Part shown: positions 8,448 to 16,640 of the stretch, piece after piece
How the letters are laid out: each line of letters opens with the position of its first letter
How positions within the stretch are numbered: the first letter of the stretch is position 1
Origin: Streptococcus panodentis
Lineage (GTDB): Bacteria; Bacillota; Bacilli; Lactobacillales; Streptococcaceae
DNA: 30,587 bases
Direction of reading: 5' to 3'
Assembly (NCBI RefSeq): GCF_017884005.1
Contig: NZ_QFAY01000029.1
Span: 1-30,587 of the forward strand
Made by a program: the position numbers and the translations under genes
The notes under the pieces: model-generated
What the model saw: the letters and a program-made list of their open reading frames with translations, nothing else
What the model was told of the DNA's origin: nothing
The model's database searches: none

Positions 8448-9296
8448 ATGAAAAAGCTTTTTTCTGCCTGTTTGGCCCTGGCTGGCCTAACTCTTCTTTT
8501 GGGAGCCTGCTCTGCTAAGCAGTCCAGCAGTTCAAATGGTTCATGGGATCGAATTGAACAGTCTAAAACCCTGAAAGTCGCGACGTCTGGGACACTGTTT
8601 CCGCAGTCTTATCACGATGATGACAATAATCTGACTGGCTATGATGTGGAGATTATAAAGGAAGTCGGCAAGCGTCTGGGACTGAAGGTGGAGTTTGAAG
8701 AGATGAGTGTGGACGGCATGCTGGCTGCCCTCAAGAGCGGCAAGGTGGATGTGGCCGGCTATTCTGAAAAAGACGGAAAGAACGCTGATAAGTTCCTCTG
8801 GACAAGACCGCACAAATATTCCTTTACCTCTATGATTGTCCGCAAGGAGGACAATTCAGGCATTCACTCGCTCAAGGATCTCAAAGGAAAGAAAGCAGCA
8901 GGAGCCGCTTCGACCAACTATATGAAGATTGCCAAAAAGCTGGGCGCGGAGCTGGTGATTTATGACAATGTCACCAACGATGTCTATATGAATGACATTG
9001 TCAACAAGCGGACAGATGTAATCATCAATGACTACTACCTGCAAAGCATGGCGCTGACAGCTTTTCCGGACAAGCCCATCAAGATTTTAGAAGATGTTTA
9101 CTTTAACCCGACTTCTGCCAGCTTCTCCCTGTCGCTGGACAATAAGGTTCTGCTGGAAAAGATTGACGGTGCCCTGGAGGAGATGCGCAAGGACGGTACC
9201 TTGACCAAGCTTTCTGAGAAATTCTTTGCCGGTCAGGATGTGACCCAGGAAAAGAAGTTTGATTATGAAACGGTTGACATTTCAGATGTGGAATAG
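8448..9296 (+). CDS. Amino-acid ABC transporter substrate-binding lipoprotein
   Basis: A family 3 (polar amino acid type) solute-binding protein of 282 residues, anchored outside the membrane. The signal peptide ends in a lipobox, LLGAC, with Cys21 as the lipidated residue, followed by a Ser-rich linker. The SBP fold starts near residue 42, with TGYDVEIIKEVGKRLG (residues 64-79) and GKVDVAGY typical of the family. The permease gene follows with only 3 bp between. The ligand may be cystine or another polar amino acid, but nothing here settles it. Confidence 0.9.
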   Translation: MKKLFSACLALAGLTLLLGACSAKQSSSSNGSWDRIEQSKTLKVATSGTLFPQSYHDDDNNLTGYDVEIIKEVGKRLGLKVEFEEMSVDGMLAALKSGKVDVAGYSEKDGKNADKFLWTRPHKYSFTSMIVRKEDNSGIHSLKDLKGKKAAGAASTNYMKIAKKLGAELVIYDNVTNDVYMNDIVNKRTDVIINDYYLQSMALTAFPDKPIKILEDVYFNPTSASFSLSLDNKVLLEKIDGALEEMRKDGTLTKLSEKFFAGQDVTQEKKFDYETVDISDVE

Positions 9297-9299
9297 AGG

Positions 9300-9959
9300 A
9301 TGAATGTTATTGATTTTCGGCTGATAGTCGATCAGTTTTGGTTTGTCTTTTCTGGCATTCCCTATACCTTGGGCGTCGCTCTGACGTCCTTTCTGACGGG
9401 GCTGGTGCTGGGCTTCTTCATCTCCCGGGCCCGGATGTCCAAAAGCAGCCTTCTGTCTGCTTTGGTCCGCTTCTATATTTCTGTCATGCGGGGCGTTCCC
9501 ATGATTGTAGTGCTTTTTGTGCTCTACTTTGGACTGCCTTTTTATGGGGTGGAGCTGCCGGCGCTTCTGTGCTCTTATCTGGCCTTCAGTCTGGTCAGCG
9601 CGGCCTACATCTCTGAGATTTTCCGGGCCAGTATGCAGGCAGTGGATCAGGGCCAGTGGGAAGCAGCGCGGGCTCTGGGTTTGAAAAATTGGACCATTGT
9701 CCGCAAGATTATCCTGCCCCAGGCCATCCGCATTGCTATTCCGCCCTTGGGCAATGTGGTTCTGGACATGATCAAATCGACCTCCCTCATGGCCATGATT
9801 ACCGTTCAGGATATTTTCCAAAAGGCCAAAATCGTCGGTGGCCGGGAATTGGACTATATGTCTATGTATGTCCTGGTAGCCTTTATTTACTGGCTGCTCT
9901 GCTACGGCTTTGAAATCCTTCAGGCCCGTCTGGAGAAGAAACTGAGGATTTACAGCTAG
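9300..9959 (+). CDS. Amino-acid ABC transporter permease
   Basis: A 219-residue membrane protein of the HisM/GlnP permease family with about five membrane segments. The cytoplasmic EAA loop is clear: EAARALGLKNW followed by ILPQAI, which docks the ATPase. Its ATG lies 3 bp after the lipoprotein stop codon, and the only purine run (AGAGG) touches the start. Translation therefore probably depends on coupling to the upstream gene. No ATPase gene follows; a terminator does. The pair must borrow or share an ATPase encoded elsewhere. Confidence 0.92.
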   Translation: MNVIDFRLIVDQFWFVFSGIPYTLGVALTSFLTGLVLGFFISRARMSKSSLLSALVRFYISVMRGVPMIVVLFVLYFGLPFYGVELPALLCSYLAFSLVSAAYISEIFRASMQAVDQGQWEAARALGLKNWTIVRKIILPQAIRIAIPPLGNVVLDMIKSTSLMAMITVQDIFQKAKIVGGRELDYMSMYVLVAFIYWLLCYGFEILQARLEKKLRIYS

Positions 9960-9976
9960 CAGGATGGGAAGCAGCA

Positions 9977-10010
9977 GACTGGGAAGCATTTCTCCCAGTT
10001 TTTCTTTTTT
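9977..10010 (+). terminator. Rho-independent terminator after the permease
   Basis: ACTGGGA (9978-9984) pairs with TCCCAGT (9993-9999), followed by a long T-rich tract. Confidence 0.8.
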
Positions 10011-10033
10011 TGTCCCCTTTTTATTGGAAAACA

Positions 10034-10042
10034 TGATATAAT
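10034..10042 (+). promoter_or_regulatory. Extended -10 promoter for apt
   Basis: TGATATAAT: TG at 10034-10035 and TATAAT at 10037-10042, 36 bp before the apt start. The -35 region is T-rich and weak. Confidence 0.65.
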
Positions 10043-10077
10043 AGAGAGTAAAAAAATTTTTTGAGAGAAAGTAACAA

Positions 10078-10590
10078 ATGAATCTAAAAGACTATATTGC
10101 AACAATCGAAAATTACCCGCAGGAAGGCATTACTTTCCGCGACATCAGTCCGCTGATGGCAGACGGAAATGCCTACAGCTATGCTGTCCGTGAGATTGTC
10201 CAGTATGCGACGGACAAGAAAATTGACATGATTGTCGGTCCGGAAGCCCGCGGCTTTATCGTCGGCTGCCCTGTGGCTTTTGAGCTGGGGATTGGCTTTG
10301 CGCCGGTCCGCAAGCCGGGCAAACTGCCGCGCGAAGTGATTTCTGCAGACTATGAAAAGGAATACGGCATCGATACTCTGACCATGCATGCTGATGCCAT
10401 CAAACCCGGCCAGCGGGTACTGATCGTGGATGACCTTCTGGCGACAGGCGGTACAGTCAAGGCGACCATTGAAATGATCGAACGTCTGGGCGGTGTGGTT
10501 GCCGGCTGTGCATTTCTGATTGAGCTGGATGAGCTCAAGGGCCGCGAAGCGATTGGCGACTATGACTATAAGGTCCTCATGCACTACTGA
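10078..10590 (+). CDS. apt: Adenine phosphoribosyltransferase
   Basis: Salvages adenine to AMP with PRPP in the cytosol. The 170 residues are the usual length. The PRPP-binding motif is plain at [13 protein letters not shown] (around residues 118-130), and the N-terminal [10 protein letters not shown] block is typical of Apt. It stands between a terminator and the metA promoter, so it is probably a single-gene unit read from the extended -10 at 10034. Confidence 0.97.
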   Translation: MNLKDYIATIENYPQEGITFRDISPLMADGNAYSYAVREIVQYATDKKIDMIVGPEARGFIVGCPVAFELGIGFAPVRKPGKLPREVISADYEKEYGIDTLTMHADAIKPGQRVLIVDDLLATGGTVKATIEMIERLGGVVAGCAFLIELDELKGREAIGDYDYKVLMHY

Positions 10591-10592
10591 TA

Positions 10593-10609
10593 CATAGTTT
10601 AAAGCTATA
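10593..10609. promoter_or_regulatory. MET-box 1 (MetR/MtaR-type operator)
   Basis: CATAGTTTAAAGCTATA agrees with the streptococcal MET-box palindrome TATAGTTT-n-AAACTATA at 14 of 16 defined positions. It starts just after the apt stop codon and about 34 bp upstream of a second box. In streptococci this motif is the site of the LysR-type methionine regulator MetR/MtaR. Confidence 0.75.
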
Positions 10610-10626
10610 TCCAGTTAGAGAAAAAG

Positions 10627-10643
10627 TATAATTGAAAACTATA
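10627..10643. promoter_or_regulatory. MET-box 2 overlapping the metA -35
   Basis: TATAATTGAAAACTATA also agrees at 14 of 16 defined positions. Its central TTGAAA is the probable -35 hexamer of the metA promoter, so regulator and RNA polymerase contact the same DNA. Confidence 0.75.
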
Positions 10644-10660
10644 TCTCCTTCCAGTATAAT
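10632..10660 (+). promoter_or_regulatory. metA promoter
   Basis: TTGAAA (10632-10637), 17-bp spacer, TATAAT (10655-10660). The perfect -10 and spacing make this the likely start of a leader of about 185 nt before metA. Confidence 0.75.
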
Positions 10661-10666
10661 GAGAGT

Positions 10667-10851
10667 AATATAAACTGCTGCTCAGAGGAAATCTATTGTT
10701 GACAGGGACAGCACCAAGTGCAGCTTTTGCTGCATCACCGGTCAGGCTGGGGAAGGTCTCAGCAGACCTTTCCCAAGTTCTGCATCTTAGATTGTCCAAG
10801 TGCATCCGCACAGGCTGAGCACAGTGGATCTGATTCAGAGGAGATATTTTC
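10667..10851 (+). ncRNA. Long structured 5' leader of metA, class unknown
   Basis: About 185 nt between the metA promoter and its ATG. It contains GCAGC-TTTT-GCTGC (near 10721) and a longer hairpin pairing GGGAAGGTCT with AGACCTTTCCC (near 10750-10776, one G-U). I looked for the T-box core (GGGTGGNACC) and a SAM-I core and saw neither. It may be a regulatory leader or only a long untranslated region. Confidence 0.35.
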
Positions 10852-11793
10852 ATGCCCATTAAGATTGATAAAAAATTACCAGCTGTTGAAATTTTAAGTT
10901 CTGAGAATATCTTTGTCATGGACGACGACCGGGCGGACCATCAGGATATCCGTCCCCTCAATATCTTGGTTCTCAATCTCATGCCGCAGAAAATGGTGAC
11001 AGAAACGCAGCTCCTGCGGCATTTGGCCAATACCCCTCTGCAGCTGACTATCGAATTTCTCTATATGAAATCCCATCGGTCCAAAACGACCCATGCAGAG
11101 CACATGGAGACCTTCTATAAGACCTTTGAGCAGGTCAGGAGCCGTTATTTTGACGGCTTGATTATTACTGGGGCACCGGTCGAGCATCTGCCCTTTGAGG
11201 CGGTGGACTATTGGGAGGAGTTTCAGCAGGTCATCGAGTGGTCTAAGACCCATGTCTTTTCCACCCTTCATATCTGCTGGGGAGCTCAGGCTGGGCTCTA
11301 TGCCCGCTATGGGGTGGACAAGCACCAGATGGAGCGCAAGCTGTCCGGGGTCTACAGCCAGTCAGCGTCCAGCCGCAATCTGCTCTTCCGCGGCTTTGAC
11401 GATGAGTTTTATGCCCCTCATTCCCGCCATACTGAGGTGCTGAAAGAAGACATTCTCAATCTGACCAATCTGGAAATTCTTTCCCAAGGCAAAGAGACAG
11501 GCGTGTCAGTTGTTGCCAGCCGTGATTTGCGGGAGGTCTACAGCTTCGGCCATATGGAGTATGACCGGGATACCTTGGCCAGAGAGTATTTTCGTGATCT
11601 GAAGGCTGGTAAAAATCCGCATATTCCAGAGCATTACTTTCAGAACGATGATGTCAGCAGCCAACCGTCTCTGCGCTGGAGTTTGGCGGCAGCTCTCTTT
11701 TTCAGTAACTGGGTCAACTATGCGGTCTATCAGGAAACACCTTTTGACTGGGAAAGCCCTGAAAACGACGTATCATTTTTTGCTTATTTATAA
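10852..11793 (+). CDS. metA: Homoserine O-acyltransferase, predicted acetyl-CoA type
   Basis: Acylates homoserine as the first committed step to methionine. The 313 residues are full length for MetA. The nucleophile Cys142 lies in HICWGAQA. The catalytic His and Glu lie in SFGHMEYD (about residues 234 and 236). Residue 111 is Glu, within [10 protein letters not shown]. In the MetA family Glu at this position has been linked to acetyl-CoA use, while Gly marks succinyl-CoA use, so this enzyme is probably an acetyltransferase despite the usual succinyltransferase label. Two MET-boxes upstream imply methionine-responsive control. dnaD follows 8 bp later and may be cotranscribed. Confidence 0.95.
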   Translation: MPIKIDKKLPAVEILSSENIFVMDDDRADHQDIRPLNILVLNLMPQKMVTETQLLRHLANTPLQLTIEFLYMKSHRSKTTHAEHMETFYKTFEQVRSRYFDGLIITGAPVEHLPFEAVDYWEEFQQVIEWSKTHVFSTLHICWGAQAGLYARYGVDKHQMERKLSGVYSQSASSRNLLFRGFDDEFYAPHSRHTEVLKEDILNLTNLEILSQGKETGVSVVASRDLREVYSFGHMEYDRDTLAREYFRDLKAGKNPHIPEHYFQNDDVSSQPSLRWSLAAALFFSNWVNYAVYQETPFDWESPENDVSFFAYL

Positions 11794-11801
11794 GAGGTTA
11801 C

Positions 11802-12482
11802 ATGACATATTTATCAGCTTTCAAATCGGGCAATCTGGTTATTCCAAGTGCCCTGCTTTTGCATTTTAAGGATATTTTTGATTCCTCTGATGATTTTTTG
11901 GTCTGGCAGTTTTTCTATCTGCAAAACACTACATCGCTGGAAGAAGTGGCACCGAGCCAGATTGCGGAGACGATTGGCAGGACATTGACGGAGGTCAACC
12001 GCTCCATGTCCCATCTGACCGAAAAAGGCCTTTTGCAGTATAAAACAATTGAGCTGGGAGGCGAAGCTGAGGTGATTTTCGATGCTTCCCCTGCCTTGGA
12101 AAAGCTGGACGATTTGCTGGCAGCCAAAAACGACCAGCAGGCTGCGGTTAAGCCGCCGCAGAATGTCCTGAAAGACTTGGTAGAGACCTTCCAGCAGGAG
12201 CTGGGCCGTCTCTTGACCCCCTTTGAGATTGAGGATTTGACCAAGACCGTTCAGGACGACCGAACCAGCCCAGAGCTGATCAAGGCTGCCCTGCGGGAAG
12301 CGGTTTTTAACGGCAAGGCCAACTGGAAATACATCCAGGCTATCCTTCGCAACTGGCGGCGGGAGGGCATTACCAGTGTCGCTCAAGTAGAAGCCAAGCG
12401 CGAGGAGCGTGAAGCGGCCAATCCGCAGAATGTGACGGTGTCAGACGACTTCCTCAAGGCTATGAATTTGTGGAAGGATTGA
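11802..12482 (+). CDS. dnaD: DnaD replication-initiation / primosome protein
   Basis: A 226-residue DnaD-family protein that helps load the replicative helicase during initiation and restart in Firmicutes. The N-terminal winged-helix part covers about residues 1-100. The C-terminal DnaD/DnaB-like helical domain begins near residue 125 and ends in the hallmark NWKYIQAILRNWRREGI (about residues 168-184). The ATG lies 8 bp after metA, with AAGAGG just upstream. Confidence 0.92.
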   Translation: MTYLSAFKSGNLVIPSALLLHFKDIFDSSDDFLVWQFFYLQNTTSLEEVAPSQIAETIGRTLTEVNRSMSHLTEKGLLQYKTIELGGEAEVIFDASPALEKLDDLLAAKNDQQAAVKPPQNVLKDLVETFQQELGRLLTPFEIEDLTKTVQDDRTSPELIKAALREAVFNGKANWKYIQAILRNWRREGITSVAQVEAKREEREAANPQNVTVSDDFLKAMNLWKD

Positions 12483-12489
12483 TAAAAAG

Positions 12490-12507
12490 CATGGGAGTCT
12501 GTCTCAG
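12490..12507. repeat. 18-bp fragment of the dispersed terminal repeat
   Basis: CATGGGAGTCTGTCTCAG is the exact reverse complement of 30353-30370. It spans the junction between the optional 62-bp module and the GTCTCAG block of the right-end element. It lies between dnaD and the yghU promoter and is probably a decayed third copy. Confidence 0.55.
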
Positions 12508-12524
12508 TTTCTTGTAATATTCTA

Positions 12525-12533
12525 TGTTACAAT
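12525..12533 (+). promoter_or_regulatory. Extended -10 promoter for the yghU-like gene
   Basis: TGTTACAAT: TG at 12525-12526 and TACAAT at 12528-12533, 65 bp before the start codon. The -35 is weak. Confidence 0.45.
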
Positions 12534-12598
12534 AGAATTAACAGAATCTGCTTATTTTTGTTCAGATTTAGTTAGTAAACTTCAAAAGGAGAGAAACC

Positions 12599-13390
12599 AT
12601 GTCAGAATACAAACTGCCAAAAGTCTGGTCTGCTGCGGACAGCAATCAGGGTAAATTTTCAGGGATCAATCAACCGACTGCCGGTGCTCGCTTTGAGCAG
12701 AAGCTGCCAGTCGGTGAGCAGCCTTTCCAGCTGTATTCGCTGGGGACGCCCAACGGTGTCAAGGCCACCATTCTGCTGGAGGAGCTGCTGGCGGCTGGTG
12801 CGGCGGAGGCAGCCTACGACCTCTACCAAATCAGCATTATGGATGGCGATCAGTTTGGCTCGGACTTTGTCAAGCTCAACCCTAATTCTAAGATTCCGGC
12901 CTTGCTGGACCAGTCAGGGGCTGAGCCGATTCGAGTCTTTGAGTCTGCCCATATCCTGCTCTATCTGGCTGAGAAATTCGGGCAGTTTATCCCTGCTGGA
13001 CCTGCCGAGCGTGCGGAGGTCCTCAACTGGCTCTTCTGGCAGGCAGGCGCAGCGCCATTCCTGGGCGGCGGTTTCGGCCATTTCTTTCACTATGCACCGG
13101 AAAAAATGGAATATCCGATTAACCGCTTTACCATGGAGGTCAAGCGCCAGCTGGATTTACTGGACAAGGAATTGGCGGCCAAGCCTTATATCGCCGGTCA
13201 GGACTACAGCATCGCCGACATCGCCATCTGGTCTTGGTACGGACAGCTGGCAGAGGGCAGGCTCTATGCCGGTTCTGCAGAATTTCTAGATACCGCTTCC
13301 TACAAGCATCTGCAGGCCTGGGTGGATAAGATTACAGCCCGTCCAGCGGTGCAGCGGGGGCTGAAAGCAGAATACAAGGCAATCAAGTAA
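12599..13390 (+). CDS. yghU: YghU-type glutathione S-transferase / disulfide reductase
   Basis: A cytosolic nu-class glutathione transferase of 263 residues. In E. coli the YghU protein reduces disulfide bonds with glutathione. The match runs almost end to end. The LPVGEQPFQLYSLGTPNG block starts the thioredoxin-like domain (about residue 35). The cis-proline is in PNSKIPAL, and ESAHILLYLAEKFG follows. NWLFWQAGAAPFLGGGFGHF and ARPAVQRG lie in the helical domain. It lacks the roughly 25-residue tail of the E. coli protein. GGAGAGAAACC precedes the ATG. Its presence implies that the cell makes or imports glutathione. Confidence 0.9.
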   Translation: MSEYKLPKVWSAADSNQGKFSGINQPTAGARFEQKLPVGEQPFQLYSLGTPNGVKATILLEELLAAGAAEAAYDLYQISIMDGDQFGSDFVKLNPNSKIPALLDQSGAEPIRVFESAHILLYLAEKFGQFIPAGPAERAEVLNWLFWQAGAAPFLGGGFGHFFHYAPEKMEYPINRFTMEVKRQLDLLDKELAAKPYIAGQDYSIADIAIWSWYGQLAEGRLYAGSAEFLDTASYKHLQAWVDKITARPAVQRGLKAEYKAIK

Positions 13391-13399
13391 AAAGACTAG

Positions 13400-13452
13400 G
13401 GCGGGACAGAATGATGGCTGATCAAGGCGATTTTTCTCCCGCCGCTTTTTTT
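13400..13452 (+). terminator. Terminator after yghU
   Basis: GGCGGGA (13400-13406) pairs with TCCCGCC (13437-13443), followed by a run of seven T. The loop is long (about 30 nt). The arms resemble the GGGA-CAGAA...TTTTT-CTCCC repeats common between streptococcal genes. Confidence 0.7.
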
Positions 13453-13465
13453 ATGCCCTCAAAAA

Positions 13466-13474
13466 TGATATACT
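13466..13474 (+). promoter_or_regulatory. Extended -10 promoter for the trmK operon
   Basis: TGATATACT: TG at 13466-13467 and TATACT at 13469-13474, 31 bp before trmK. Confidence 0.5.
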
Positions 13475-13505
13475 GAATAGGACAATCAATAGAAACGAGT
13501 AAGCT

Positions 13506-14195
13506 ATGCAGAAAAAAACGATTTCCCAGCGATTGGAAAAGGTTGCGGCTTTTGTGCCGGCTGGGAGCAGGCTGCTGGATGTGGGGAGCGATCATGCCTA
13601 TCTGCCCATTTATCTGATGCAGCAGGGCCGGATTGAGGCGGCGCTGGCCGCTGAAGTGGTCGAAGGCCCCTTTCAGTCTGCCCAGAAAAATGTCGCCGAG
13701 CATGGGCTGAGTCAGCAGATTGAGGTGCGCTTAGCCGATGGCCTCGCGGCCTTTGAGGCTGAGGATCAGATTGACACTATCGTTATTGCTGGTATGGGCG
13801 GCCGCTTGATTGCGGATATTTTGGACAATGGCCGAGCGAAACTGGGCCCTGTCAGCCGTTTGATTTTACAGCCCAATAACCGGGAGGATGAGCTCCGCAG
13901 CTGGCTGTCTGAGCAGGGGTTTATGCTGGTGGCTGAGGAGCTGCTGGAAGAAGCAGGCAAGTTTTATGAAATTCTGGTCGCAGAAGCCGGCCGGCAGCTG
14001 CTGACTGAGCAGGAGAAACGCTTCGGACCCTGCCTGCTGCGGGAAGCGTCAGCTGTTTTTCAGGCCAAGTGGCAGAAAGAGCTGAGCAAGCTGGAGAAGG
14101 CGCTGGCCCAAATCCCAGAGGAAAAGGAGCAGGAACGCTCCGCTATTTCTCAAAAAATCAAGCAAATCAAGGAGGTGCTTCATGTTCGCAAGTGA
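13506..14195 (+). CDS. trmK: tRNA (adenine(22)-N(1))-methyltransferase
   Basis: Methylates N1 of adenine 22 in tRNA with S-adenosylmethionine. The 229 residues fit the TrmK family. The SAM site is [13 protein letters not shown] (residues 23-35). IAGMGG (94-99) and LQPNN (121-125) are the family's catalytic-loop motifs. The charged C-terminal end, from about residue 185, is a predicted coiled coil. It overlaps the next gene by 14 bp, so the two are translationally linked. Confidence 0.93.
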   Translation: MQKKTISQRLEKVAAFVPAGSRLLDVGSDHAYLPIYLMQQGRIEAALAAEVVEGPFQSAQKNVAEHGLSQQIEVRLADGLAAFEAEDQIDTIVIAGMGGRLIADILDNGRAKLGPVSRLILQPNNREDELRSWLSEQGFMLVAEELLEEAGKFYEILVAEAGRQLLTEQEKRFGPCLLREASAVFQAKWQKELSKLEKALAQIPEEKEQERSAISQKIKQIKEVLHVRK

Positions 14196-14979
14196 CATCA
14201 TTGCCCGCTATGAGGCCTACTGTCCTCAGGAACTGTCTATGGAAGGCGATATTTCGGGTCTGCAAATCGGCACATTGGACAAGGAAGTGGATAAGGTTCT
14301 GCTGGCGCTGGATATTCGTGAGCAGACGGTGGCAGAGGCCATAGAGGCCGGTGCCGGGCTGATTATCGTCAAGCATGCGCCTATTTTCCGGCCGCTCAAG
14401 GATTTGGTGGCGGATCGGGCCCAAAATCAGATTCTTCTGGACTTGATTCGCCACGATATTGCAGTCTATGTCAGTCATACCAATATTGATGTCGTATCAG
14501 ACGGTCTCAATGACTGGTTTTGCCAGCTTCTGGAGATCAGGGAGACGGAATTTCTCAGCCAGACGGCGCCGGATCAGGGCATTGGCCGGGTGGGCAGGAT
14601 TGAGCCCCAGACTTTTGGTGCTTTTGCAGCCAAGGTGAAAACAGCCTTTGGCCTAGACAGTCTGCGGCTGGTGGCCTATGAGGCGGCGGACTTGGAGCGG
14701 CCCATTGAGCGGGTGGCAGTCTGCGGCGGCAGCGGCCAGTCCTTCTATAAGGAAGCTCTGCAAAAGGGTGCTCAGGTCTATATTACTGGGGATATTTACT
14801 ATCATACTGCTCAGGAAATGCTGACGGAGGGGCTCTTGGCGCTGGACCCCGGCCACCATATCGAGGTGCTCTTTACGGAAAAATTAAAAGAAAAATTGGA
14901 GGCTTGGAAGGCAGAAGAGGGCTGGCAGGTGGACATTATCGCCAGTCAGGCTTCAACCAATCCATTCAGGCATATTTGA
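14182..14979 (+). CDS. Nif3-like dinuclear metal-centre protein (DUF34)
   Basis: A 265-residue Nif3/DUF34 protein, a toroidal hexamer that binds two metal ions and is often misnamed GTP cyclohydrolase type 2. Metal-ligand motifs are visible: His65 in VKHAPIF, SHTNID (residues 98-103), and [11 protein letters not shown] near residue 231. The family usually has two adjacent His at the first site; here the first is Lys64. It overlaps trmK, the widespread trmK-nif3 pairing in Firmicutes. That pairing hints at a tRNA-related or cofactor-handling role, but no reaction is established. Confidence 0.9.
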   Translation: MFASDIIARYEAYCPQELSMEGDISGLQIGTLDKEVDKVLLALDIREQTVAEAIEAGAGLIIVKHAPIFRPLKDLVADRAQNQILLDLIRHDIAVYVSHTNIDVVSDGLNDWFCQLLEIRETEFLSQTAPDQGIGRVGRIEPQTFGAFAAKVKTAFGLDSLRLVAYEAADLERPIERVAVCGGSGQSFYKEALQKGAQVYITGDIYYHTAQEMLTEGLLALDPGHHIEVLFTEKLKEKLEAWKAEEGWQVDIIASQASTNPFRHI

Positions 14980-14989
14980 GGACGTTTGT

Positions 14990-16084
14990 ATGAAAAGAAT
15001 GGCAGTGATTGGAGCCGGTATTGTCGGCTCAACAGCCGCTTATTATCTGTCCCGCTATCCAGACGTGCAGGTAACGGTCTTTGACCACGGTATCGGTCAG
15101 GCTACCAAGGCTGCAGCCGGCATCATCAGTCCTTGGTTTTCTAAGCGGCGCAATCAAGCTTGGTACCGCATGGCCCGTTTGGGAGCGGATTTTTATCAAA
15201 ACCTGCTGGCTGATTTGGAGAAGGATGGTGTTTCGACCGATTTTTACCAGCAGACGGGTGTCTGTCTGCTCAAAAAAGATGAGAGCAAGCTGCAGGAGCT
15301 CTATGATTTGGCTGCTGCGCGGCGGAAAGAGTCGCCTTTGATCGGCGATCTGCAGTTCCGGACTGCAGAGCAGCTGCAGGAATCATTTCCTGGTCTGACT
15401 GGTTTTGAGCGGCTGCTCTATGCTTCAGGCGGGGCTCGGGTTGAGGGTTCTCTTTTGACGGAAACCCTGCTCAAGGCCAGCGGGGCTGAGCTTTGCTTCC
15501 AAAAAGTTGATTTGCAGCCGGTTGACCAAGGCTATGTGATTGACGGCCGGCATTTTGACAGCGTCATTTTGGCCGCCGGTGCTTGGCTGGGGCAGGTCCT
15601 CTCGCCGCTGGGCTATGAGGTGGACGTGCGGCCGCAAAAGGGTCAGCTGCGCGATTTCAAGATGGCTGAGTCAACGGATTGCTATCCGGTTGTCATGCCG
15701 GAGGGCGAGCTGGACATCATCCCCTTTACCAAGGGCAGCATCTCTGTCGGTGCCAGCCATGAAAATGATCAGGGCTTTGACCTGACGGTAGATCTGTCTG
15801 TGCTGGATCAGCTGCAGAAGGAGGCAGAGGGCTATTTGCCAAAGCTGGCCGCTGCGGACATTCTGGGTGAGCGCGTGGGAACGCGGGCTTACACCAGTGA
15901 TTTTTCTCCATTTTTTGGGCTCGTGCCAGGATTGCCTCAGGTCTATGCTGCCAGCGGCCTGGGATCTTCTGGTCTGACCACCGGTCCGCTTATCGGCCGC
16001 CAATTGGCCCATCTGGCTTTGGGTGAAGCAGGCCTGCTGGATCCAGCGGATTATCCGATTGAGCGATATGTGAGGAAGGGCTGA
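14990..16084 (+). CDS. FAD-dependent amino-acid oxidoreductase (DadA/DAO family)
   Basis: A 364-residue flavoprotein of the DAO family, which oxidises amino acids or related amines. The FAD-binding dinucleotide motif GAGIVGS is at residues 8-14. ATKAAAGIISPW, another typical FAD contact, follows near residue 38. The C-terminal GLGSSGLTTGP closes the FAD site. It begins 10 bp after the nif3-like gene and ends 1 bp before the broken NUDIX gene, so all lie in one transcript. The substrate is not apparent. Confidence 0.88.
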   Translation: MKRMAVIGAGIVGSTAAYYLSRYPDVQVTVFDHGIGQATKAAAGIISPWFSKRRNQAWYRMARLGADFYQNLLADLEKDGVSTDFYQQTGVCLLKKDESKLQELYDLAAARRKESPLIGDLQFRTAEQLQESFPGLTGFERLLYASGGARVEGSLLTETLLKASGAELCFQKVDLQPVDQGYVIDGRHFDSVILAAGAWLGQVLSPLGYEVDVRPQKGQLRDFKMAESTDCYPVVMPEGELDIIPFTKGSISVGASHENDQGFDLTVDLSVLDQLQKEAEGYLPKLAAADILGERVGTRAYTSDFSPFFGLVPGLPQVYAASGLGSSGLTTGPLIGRQLAHLALGEAGLLDPADYPIERYVRKG

Positions 16085-16085
16085 T

Positions 16086-16616
16086 ATGACTGAAAATATT
16101 TTAAATTGGGTGAATGTTTGCGTCAAAAAAGATGAGAAGGTTTTACTGCTCAACCGTCAGCATGATAATTTTAAGGGCTGGATACAACCTGGGGGCTTCA
16201 ACAGTCTGGGGAGAGACTGTTGAAGGTTGGGGATGGGAAAAGCGAAGCTTTTTACTTTCGTAGGAATTTCCGGAGTCTTTCTTTGAAGCAGCCGCCCGGG
16301 AATTAAAAGAAGAAACCGGACTGACCGCTCTTAATTTGGTCTTGAAAGGAATTTCTGGCTTTACCAATCCGACCAAAGGAGAACGCTACGTTTATTATGA
16401 TTTTCTCTGTACCGAGTTCGAGGGAGAAGTTCAGGGGAATGGCCACGAGGGCGAGCCTAAGTGGTGGAAGATTTCGGAACTTGGCCAAATAGATATGCAG
16501 GACGACATACGTGAACGTCTGCCTCTCTACTGGCGGAAAGGCTCTTTCGAGCGGATTCATACTGGAATGAGGAAAAACACTGTATCGGGGAAACGAAGAC
16601 GATTTTGTATGATTGA
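16086..16616 (+). pseudogene. NUDIX hydrolase pseudogene (MutT-like)
   Basis: A former NUDIX hydrolase of the nucleotide-sanitising type. The first 37 codons encode a normal start (MTENILNWVNVCV) through GWIQPGG at 16176-16196. About 67 bp of foreign, palindromic sequence follow and lead to TGA 16221-16223. The Nudix box resumes in a different frame at 16264 with EFPESFFEAAARELKEETG, which supplies the RELKEE catalytic helix. Near 16561 a base appears to be missing: after ERIH the frame should read YWNEEKH and end at TGA 16614-16616, but it shifts instead. Two independent lesions make function very unlikely. The gene directly follows the oxidoreductase. Confidence 0.88.
16196..16263. repeat. 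Small palindromic insertion inside the NUDIX gene
   Basis: Foreign sequence between GWIQPGG and the Nudix helix. It starts with CTTCAACAGTCT (16196-16207), which pairs over a 6-nt loop with AGACTGTTGAAG (16214-16225). A second small hairpin, AAAAGC-GA-AGCTTTTT, lies near 16238-16253. Small non-coding elements with strong hairpins (BOX, RUP and SPRITE in pneumococcus) behave this way. I cannot name this one. No clear target-site duplication was seen. Confidence 0.65.
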
Positions 16617-16640
16617 TTTTAGATAAGAGGGAGAAACTTT

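Noticed and set aside
10696..10701. A perfect TTGACA in the metA leader as a second promoter.
   Set aside because: No -10-like hexamer lies 16-18 bp downstream. The upstream TTGAAA-17-TATAAT pair is far better.
10667..10851. The metA leader as a T-box or SAM-I riboswitch.
   Set aside because: The conserved T-box GGGTGGNACC core and SAM-I core motifs were not found by eye.
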